A stretch of DNA of 64,000 nt from Costus lasius (lineage: Eukaryota; Streptophyta; Magnoliopsida; Zingiberales; Costaceae). The notes beneath the pieces are model-generated. The model searched no databases. It saw only the letters and a list, made by a program, of their open reading frames with translations, and was not told where the DNA came from. Of this stretch, positions 56,190 to 64,000 are shown one piece after another (position 1 is the stretch's first letter; every line of letters starts with the position of its first letter). The stretch spans positions 84,227,178-84,291,177 of the forward strand of contig CM050449.1 of the NCBI GenBank assembly GCA_027563935.2. The letters are read 5' to 3'. A program made the translations under genes and the position numbers.

Positions 56190-59100
56190 CAGGATCAGTA
56201 TTAAGTGGTATAATTTTTGTTTGTGATAATCTTGCATACTTACTTATAGACAGTGGTAGTGCACACTCTTTTATATCATGTGATATTACAATGAGGATAA
56301 AAATAAAACCTTCTCTCTCTAAATATAATTTGTCAGTACAAACAACTTCTGGTGGTATTATGCAATCAGGACTAGAAATTAAACAGTGTCCTTTGGTATT
56401 TGGTGATATAGTGGTGAAAACAGACTTGATGGTGTTAAATTTCTCTGATTTTGATGTTATATTAGGCATGGATTGGCTCACTGCTAATTGTGCTATTGTT
56501 GATTATTATAATTGTTTGATTACTTTTTCTCCTCCTAATTCACCTGTTTGGACATTTAATAGGGTACATGGACAAGTTGCTCCTATAATCTCTTTAATGG
56601 AAGCTAAGAGATTAATGAGAAGTGGATGTCAAGGAATTCTTTTATCTATAGTTGGGATCAAAGAGAAAGAAAATATACCTATTGAGCAAATTCCTATGGT
56701 TAGAAAGTTTACTGATGTTTTTCCACATGACTTACCTGGATTGCCACCAAAAAGAGATGTTGAGTTTACAATTGAACTCCAGCTTGGAACAACACCTATA
56801 TCAAAGGCACTCTACAGAATGGCCCCTAAAGAGTTGAATGAACTTAAAACCCAAATACAAGAGTTGTTAGATAAAGGTTATATACACCCCAGTGCTTCAC
56901 CATGGGGAGCTCTTGTGTTGTTTGTTAAAAAGAAAGATGGATCAATGAGATTGTGCATCAATTATTAGCAACTGAATGCTGCTACCATTAGAAATAAATA
57001 TCCTTTGCCCAAAATCGATAATTTATTTGATCAACTCAAGGGTAGCAATGTCTTCTCTAAAATTGATTTGAGATCAGGATATCACCAAGTAAAGGTCAGG
57101 GATGATGATATATCAAGGACTGCTTTTCGAACTAGGTATGGACATTATGAGTTTTTGGTAATGCTTTTTGGTTTAACTAATGCACCAGCAGTTTTAATGG
57201 ATTTAATGAACCAGGTGTTCATTGATTATTTGGATAAATTTGTTGTAGTTTTTATTGATGATATTTTAGTATACTCTTGTGGTGAAAATGAGCACACAGA
57301 ACATCTAAGATGGGTATGTGAAAGACTGAGGCAAGAGAAGCTATTTGCAAAGTTCAGCAAGTGTGCCTTTTGGCTTGATAAGTTTACATTTTTGGGCCAT
57401 GTAATTTCAGGAGAAGGTATAGCTGTGGATCCCCAAAAGATTAATGCAATCTCTGAGTGGAAAAAGCCAAAGTCAGTACAGGAGATAAGGAGTTTTCTTG
57501 GGTTGGCAGGTTATTACAGACGGTTTGTGCAAGGATTTTCTTTATTAGCTGCCCTTTTGACTCAATTAACCAGGAAAGAGGTAAAATTTAACTAGGATGA
57601 TTCTTGTGAAAATAATTTTCAAGAACTCAAGAAAAGATTGATAAGTGCACCTATTTTAGTAGTTCCATCAGGAGATGAAGGTTACACCATTTATACTTAT
57701 GCCTTAATTCAAGGGTTGGGACGAGTGTTAATGCAGCATGAGAAAGTAGTAGCTTATGCCTCTAGACAACTTAAAGAGCATGAGAAGAATGATCCTATGC
57801 ATGATTTGGAGTTAGCAACAATAATATTTGTGCTGAAATTATGGAGACATTAATTTGAAATCTTTACAGATCATAAGAGTTTGAAATATTTATTCAGTCA
57901 GAAAGAGTTGAATATGAGACAGAGAAGATGGATAGAATTTCTGAAAGATTATGATTATAAGATTAATTATCACCCTGGCAAAGCAAATGTGGTGGGTGAT
58001 GCTTTAAGTAGAAAGTCAGTGGGACAATTAACTCATCTAAAAGTAGTACAAACAAAATTGGTAAAGCAAATGACTGATTTAAGATTTGAAATAGTAAGTC
58101 AAGCAAGAACAAGATATATTGCATTTTTGGCAATAGAGTCAGAAATTGTCAAGAAAATTAAAGAACACTAGATGGAGGATGAAAATTTGAGAAAAATAGT
58201 GGAAAATGTTGAAAATGGTTAGAGACCGGAATTTAGTAAAGATTCAGAAGGTATTTTAAAGTTCAAGGACAGATTATGTGTACTAGACTTTACAAAGGAA
58301 GAACTACTAAGAGAAGCACATAGATCAAAGTTTACTATTTATCCAGGCAGTGGTAAAATGTATAAAGACCTTAAGAGGTATTATTAGTGGGATGGAATGA
58401 AAAATGATGTTGCTAAATTTGTTTCACAATGTTTAATATGTCAACAAATGAAAGCTGAGCATTTGAGACCAGTAGGAGAATTATAAAATATTCCTATCCC
58501 TGAATGGAAATGGGAGCATATCACAATGGATTTTATTTTAGGACTTCCAAGGTCACAAAGGGGACATGATTTTATATGTGTAATTGTGGATAGATTGACC
58601 AAATCAGCTCACTTTTTGTCGGTTAAAAAGACTGACACATTGGATAAATTGGCAAACTGGTATTGTAGAGAAATTGTAAGACTGCATGGTGTACCTACTA
58701 GTATAATATCAAATCGAGATCCTAGATTTACTTCTCATTTTTGGGGCAGTTTGCACAGAGCTTTAGGAACACAGTTACATTTTAGTACAACTTTTCATCC
58801 TCAGACAGATGGGCAGTCAGAGAGGACCATTCAGACTTTAGAGGATTTGCTTAGAGCATGTGTACTAGATTTTGGAGGTGGTTGGGAATCTTATTTACAC
58901 TTAGCAGAGTTTGCATATAATAAAAATTACCACTAAGCAATTCAAATAGCCCCATTTGAAGCCCTGTATGGTAGAAGGTGTAGATCACCTGTGTTATGGA
59001 ATGAGGTAGGAGAAAAATAGATTTTGGGTCCTGAAATGATAGAAGAAGATGCTGAAATAGTTCAGATGATTAGACAACAATTATTAACTACTCAGATTAG

Positions 59101-59315
59101 ACAAAAAGAGTTATGCTGATAAAAGAAGGAGAGCCTTCAAATTTGATGTAGGAGATCATGTGTTCTTAAAGGTGTCACCTCTAACGGGTGTAATGAGATT
59201 TGGAAAGAAAGGAAAGCTAGCTCCTAGATATATTGGCCCTTTTGAGATACTTCATAGAATTGGAGCTGTGGCTTATAGACTAACTTTGCCCCCATCACTT
59301 TCTAGTGTGCATAAT
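56190..59315 (+). pseudogene. Tekay-like pol, decayed
   Basis: Protease LIDSGSAHSFIS (about 56245); RT with RMAPKELNELKTQ, CINY then a stop at 56966, FIDDILVYS (about 57253); RNase H ([10 protein letters not shown], then [10 protein letters not shown], then [15 protein letters not shown]); integrase with CLICQQMKAEHLRP, MDFILGLP, HPQTDGQSERT. The integrase segment ISNRDPRF has Asn (58712-58714) where the second catalytic Asp is expected. Numerous nonsense codons, many of them TAG/TAA, and at least one frameshift near 59105. It ends in LPPSLSSVHN at the Athila insertion. Confidence 0.9.
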
Positions 59316-61201
59316 TGATGACACCGAAATTCATCATGATTTCTATGCCATTTTATTAATATTTATGTGTCATATTCATAGACTTTGCTTGTTTTTATGC
59401 CATATTTTATTAATATCTGCGGAATCTACACTCTTTTCTATTTTTGATGATTTTCAGGCAAAAAGACATATTTTTCAGTCGATTTCGAGCAATCCAAGTG
59501 CATAATCGAACTCACAACATCAAAAAAAGATCACACGTCAAATTTCAGAAGATTTGGAGCTTTAGAGGAAATTACGGCACCCCCCAACAAATGCTTTACG
59601 ATATCGTAATTTGGAGCTTTAACCGGGCAGAGAATCGATGAACATTACAGCATAGCCGTAAATATCTTTACGGTGCCGTAATTAATAGGCGTTTTTGGAC
59701 AGAGACTTTGAAACGCTTACGGCACTACCGTAATCCTCTTTTCGGCACCGTAATTCTAGTCGATTTTTCACCCGAGAGATTGTTCACATTACAACACTAA
59801 CATAAAGACCAATACGGTACCGTAATCACAGAAGAATTTCACGCGAGAGCTCGTTGTCAAGATTACGACCCTGCCGTAAGGATCATTACGGCCGCAATTT
59901 CATCGCTGCTCGCGACTTTCCTTATCAACTCAGAAGTCTGATTTTTATGTAGATGATTTCAAATGATCTAGGCGTTTAAAAGGGAAGCTGTAAGAAGGAG
60001 AAAAGGGGGATCGATGAGAGGTAGCCAAGCACCCCAAAAGCCCTAATTTTGATTCACCAGCCAGAGAGAAATCAGAGTTCACACCGCTGCCTAGGGTTCC
60101 ACCGCCGTGACCAATTCCGAGCATCTCCGACTGTGAAATTTGAGTGGAAGCTACGCATAGAGGAGAAGAGGATACCCCTGAAGTTTCAACGTGATCAGAG
60201 ATCAGACGGAGGAGAAATCACCAGAAAATCGAGCGCCGCCGCTGTTCGCCCAGATTACGGCCGTAAACATCTTTACGGCCGTACCATAATTTTTACTCCT
60301 CCTCTGTTTCAATTTTCTTCATCATGAATCATTGTAATCTTCCCTCTATGATAGCTTAAACCTCTTTTGGGACATGGGAGAGTAATTCACTTGAGTTTTA
60401 ATGACTAGATAACTATCTTTCTCTTATTTCATCTTGTTTAATCTTAGCATGATGATTTTACTCATGTGATGTTTTGTCCTTAGACTCTCCTCAGATCTAT
60501 ATTACTATTTGTGTTTTAGAATTTTTGCTATTGAATGAAAAGTAATTGCTTGAGAATTTGGAACCCTAGAATTGCATGATAGGAACCCCTTTTAGGTTAG
60601 TTCTTGTTTGTTTGATTCTAGTAAGCTAACTGCCATGATAATAATATAAATCTAGGATTGAGTCTAAGCTTTCAAACATGGAGATCTTGTGCGAAAGCAA
60701 AGATCAGAATGTTAGAGAACCTTGAGTAAAACTAGTGTCGAGATTTGGATGCACGAAAATAATCCTTGAGATTCCACTAGAGATTATCGACTTAGAACTC
60801 GGATGGACGAAAGTGATCCTTGAGTTCTCAGTTGATGATTTACTTATCATTAGCATTGGGACAACTCTTGCGTGAGAGCGAAGATTTATCCCTGCATGGT
60901 TGTCTGCACGAAAGTGAGATAATCCTTTTATTCAAGTAAATTGCATTTTTGTCATGTTGAAATTAAACTGATGAAATCTCTATTCATGTCTAGTCATAAA
61001 AATTAAAGTGAACGAAACCCTAGTCCCAGCTTCTCTCTCTGATAATTCCGTTTTAGCGCTTTGGTCTTCGTTTGCTAGTTTACACTCTTTCGATTGCCTA
61101 GATAGAGAAAAATCAATTATTCGGTACTCAGCAGCATAGGTCCATGTGGATTCGATACTTTATTTATCACTTCGAGTATCCGTACACTTGCGGACACAAT
61201 A
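59316..61201 (+). mobile_element. Athila 5' LTR (1886 bp)
   Basis: Starts TGATGACACC and ends ACAATA (the expected CA end has become TA). It aligns throughout with 3507-5390, including the palindrome array (about 59571-59920), the TATA-like region and the U5 palindrome unit at about 60255-60295. Some palindrome half-sites are disrupted by transitions relative to the 3' LTR. Confidence 0.92.
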
Positions 61202-61207
61202 TATTTT

Positions 61208-61225
61208 TGGCGTCGTTGCCGGGGA
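61208..61225 (+). promoter_or_regulatory. Primer-binding site, tRNA-Asp type
   Basis: TGGCGTCGTTGCCGGGGA, one mismatch from TGGCGCCGTTGCCGGGGA, which pairs with the 3' end of plant tRNA-Asp. It lies 6 bases after the LTR. Confidence 0.88.
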
Positions 61226-61339
61226 CCTTAGTTTTTGTTGATATCGAAGACATTGAGATTATTGCTAGACTAGGTTTTATTTACTGTTTTTATTTATTTA
61301 TGTTATTTTCTGTTTTTCTTGAAATCACTTGATCTGATT

Positions 61340-62900
61340 ACTTTGCATGCGCAGAAATCTTAAGTCAGGACCACTTGTACCATTGGATCCTGAAATCAAT
61401 AGAACACTTAGAGTGCGCAGGAAATTGAGATTACAAGAGACATTACCAGAAGAAATTGCAGAGATGGGAGATAATCAGAGAACGCTTAGGGACTATGCAG
61501 CCCCTAATCCTCAATAAATCCATTCTAGTATTGTTAGACCAGCGATAGAGGCTAATAACTTTGAGATTAAGCCTGCTTTTATTTCAATGATTCAACAGAA
61601 CCAATTTGGAGGATCTCCTCTGGAAGATCCCAACCAACACTTGTCTTTATTTTTGGAATTATGCGATACTATCAAAATAAATGGAGTTTCTAAAGATGCT
61701 TTGAAATTAAGGCTTTTTCCTTTTTCTCTTAGGGACCGGGCAAAGACATGACTTCATTCTCATCCAACCGGTACTTTCATAACTTGGAATCAACTGTCAA
61801 ATTCCTTCTTGATGAAATACTTCCCCCCAAGCAAGACACTTCAATTGAGAAATCAAATTACAAACTTTTCACAAAAAGATGGGGAGTCATTCAGCGAGGC
61901 CTGGGAGAGATTCAATGAACTACAGCGAAAGTGTCCTCACCATGGCATTGAAGATTGGGTTTTACTACAAAATTTTTACTATGGATTATCAAATAATATC
62001 AAATTAACTGTGGATGCTGCTGCAGGTGGAGCTCTTATGAGCAAAACACCAGATGCTGCCTTCAGACTGCTAGAGGAAATGGCATTGAATCACAATCAAT
62101 GGACTGCTAAGAGAGGAGTACTATACAAGCCTTCTCAAGGTAAGGGTGAAAGTGATGGATGGTGATCCTTAGCAGAGAAGGTACACTTTTTATGCAGCAA
62201 ATTTAATTCTATGCAAACTGCCTCTAATTCTGCTATCACTTGTGAAATTTGTGGCAATGATGGTCATACTTCTGAAAATTGTAGAATTGTTGTAGACCAG
62301 GGTAATGAGCATGTGAATGCCATAGGGAAATATAATCAAGGTAGACCTAATGATCCCTATTCTAGCACTTACAACCTTGGATGGAGGAATCACCCCAACC
62401 TTTCATGGAAAAACAACAATTATGAGAGGGGACAAACTGAGAATAAAGGATTCCAAAGGGAAAATCCTATCCAAAATCAAATCCAAAACATGGATCACAG
62501 TTCTGAGTTAAAATCCATGCTTGAATAGATGATAGCCAGTCAAAATCAGTTTATGGCTAAGCAAGACCAACTCATGTCAAATCAAAAGAGATAAATTAAA
62601 GAATTTAAGGAAAGTTTTCATCAAATCAACTCCAGATTGGAAAGAGTAGAAGCCCACAATAAAATTCTTGAAAATCAGATTGCCCAGAAAGCTAGTGTAC
62701 CTTACAGACCCCCTGGGAAATTGCCTGCAAAACTTGAGATAAACCCTAGAGAGCACTGTAATGCCATCATGACTAGAAGTGGAAAACAACTAGGAGAACC
62801 TAGAGGGAGGTTTGAAAACACTGAAAAAGGGCTTGATGATAATCAAGAGGAATTAGAGTTAGGAGAATCTTCTTCACATGAGGAATCCCAAACTTGTTTA
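61340..62900 (+). pseudogene. Athila gag with several nonsense codons
   Basis: One frame (ATG candidate at 61464, coding-like sequence from about 61350) with stops near 61516, 61750, 62163, 62526 and 62592 and no frameshift noticed. Motifs in order: NFEIKPAFISMIQQNQFGG, HLSLFLELCDTIKINGVS, LRLFPFSLRDRAKT, EAWERFNELQRKCPHHGI, EEMALNHNQW, zinc knuckle CEICGNDGHTSENC (about 62241-62282), a Gln-rich coiled-coil region, and YRPPGKLPAK...AIMTRSGK. The copia-type LTR interrupts it at 62901. Confidence 0.9.
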
Positions 62901-64000
62901 TGTTGGTGTATATGCCCTAAGGACCTAATTCTGGTCCGTTACTTGTACTACTTGACATTGATATTTATATCATACTGGCATTGTCGTTATCATTATTTGT
63001 TTACATTTGCGAACATGTACTTATATGATAATGTCCCGAGAGACAGATTGGATCTGTGCTCAAACTATTGTCCCTAGTCAATGTACCTTAGTGGATATGG
63101 GATAGCTATGGTACTTATAAGACTGGTATATGGGCTGGTTAGGCACGAGGTGCTAACGCAGGTATATGGGTATATCAGTGGTAGATATACTGGACTGACC
63201 TGCTGTGAGGCAATGACTTGGTGTCACGAGTTATCCTCACAAGTGATAGGAGATTCATTGATCCCTTGACTTGAGGTCATTGGCCATTCTATATGGTTAG
63301 GGATATGCTTTGATACAACCTAACGCCTTACCGTAGTTGGGAGGTAATAACGGTTGTCATTGGGCATGTCACGACCCATATGAGAAGGTCAATGCACAGA
63401 CATAGGATTTTCCCCTTCCTAAGGGAAGCATGATATTCATGGAGCTCCTCTATGGTTCTATGACTGAAAGTGTATGGCCATACCCAGGTTAGACCTGATT
63501 TAGTCATAGCCATGAGATTGGATAGAAACAAGTGGTGACACACTTGGCCAATGGGATATCAGTTCGGCAAAGAGACTGTAATGCATCTATACCTGGTTGC
63601 GATGATGGGGAAGTCGATGTCGATATCCATTCCGATGACTTGGGTAGCAGCAATGCACTGCTAGGTGCCACTCACTGCTTGTGGTGACCTTAGGTCAGCA
63701 CTGCCAACGTCAGAGGAACCTACAGGGTCACACACCTTGATACTCGAGTTCTCGTATTGATCGAGAAGCCTTATGATCGAGTTATTAGATAACTCGGATC
63801 TATTTTGGAAATTTCATCAGCGCCGATGGGTCTGATGAGATGGAAGAGACTTATTAGAGCCAACTTCCATTTTTGGCATATTGACCAAATTAACCATGGT
63901 TAACCAGGTTTGACCTTGGGTTAAGTTGGATTGGATCCAATGGGTTGAGTGACATGCATAATGGACATTGGGCTAGGCCCATTCTATGATTGGGCTTATT
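62901..64000 (+). mobile_element. Copia-type LTR, 5' 1.1 kb (continues beyond the window)
   Basis: Begins TGTTGGTGTATATGCCC at 62901 and closely follows the solo LTR 45223-47196 (for example ATTAACCATGGTTAACC at about 63890 versus 46211). The right end, target duplication and any internal region lie outside the window. Small ORFs inside it are not taken as genes. Confidence 0.9.

Larger units (their letters stand above)
54746..59315 (+). mobile_element. Tekay-like Ty3/gypsy element, 5' truncated, interrupted by Athila
   Basis: gag to the near end of pol. The 5' LTR and primer site are absent: the sequence joins minus-strand Athila integrase about 40 bp before the gag start. The right end is the Athila insertion site (ATAAT 59311-59315). 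The matching 3' end of pol is found at 5391-5656. Confidence 0.88.
59316..64000 (+). mobile_element. Athila-type element, 5' part (5' LTR, primer site, gag)
   Basis: 5' LTR 59316-61201, primer site 61208, gag to 62900, where a copia-type LTR has inserted and runs off the window. ATAAT at 59311-59315 is the target duplication shared with 5391-5395. Confidence 0.9.

Noticed and set aside
62901..63543. ORFs at the right end of the window as genes
   Set aside because: They fall in a copia-type LTR that matches the solo LTR at 45223.

Overview
This window is flowering-plant nuclear DNA made almost entirely of nested transposable elements. The evidence is plant-type Athila, Tekay-like and other Ty3/gypsy elements, Ty1/copia elements, a BED-finger hAT transposon, two nuclear tRNA-Cys(GCA) genes, and GT-AG introns. 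I see nothing bacterial, organellar or viral. The species cannot be named from the sequence alone.

Layout. 1-5390: 3' end of an Athila-type element (ORF1-like pseudogene, then 3' LTR 3507-5390), followed by the last part of a Tekay-like pol (5391-5656) that the Athila interrupts. 5868-16103: a tRNA-Cys segment interrupted by a 490-bp hAT-type MITE, itself interrupted by a very young, complete Ty3/gypsy chromovirus (6889-15459; LTRs of 1772 bp with about 2 differences; one 1590-codon gag-pol). 17884-22884: a 5.0-kb hAT transposon with an 8-bp target duplication, an almost intact spliced transposase gene and a captured two-exon host-gene fragment. 23080-32201: a very young Ty1/copia element (1701-bp LTRs) with one nonsense codon and an altered protease triad. 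32207-38240: old copia LTR pieces, a tRNA-Lys-like sequence and a decayed copia pol. 38243-38883: a Tourist-like MITE. 39601-40540: an inverted, uninterrupted copy of the tRNA-Cys segment. 40537-42069: a possible host exon and a gypsy gag remnant, fused to an Athila pol (42070-49740). That pol is split by a solo LTR (43054-47623), which is itself split by a second solo LTR (45223-47196). 50889-54741: a truncated Athila on the minus strand. 54746-59315: a decayed Tekay-like gag-pol interrupted by an Athila 5' LTR (59316-61201) and gag, which is interrupted in turn by a copia-type LTR running off the window at 62901.

The most notable points are these. (1) The two halves of what looks like one Athila-into-Tekay insertion, with the same ATAAT duplication at the same pol position, lie in reversed order 54 kb apart on the same strand. 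This implies a large tandem duplication or an assembly artefact. (2) The hAT element carries a captured, apparently still spliceable fragment of a host gene whose product starts MGSATSK. (3) Athila LTRs and internal regions carry arrays of imperfect palindromes with a roughly 72-bp period that is kept even where the palindrome sequence has changed. (4) The copia leader has two hairpins related by a compensatory base-pair change. No ordinary complete host protein-coding gene could be established.
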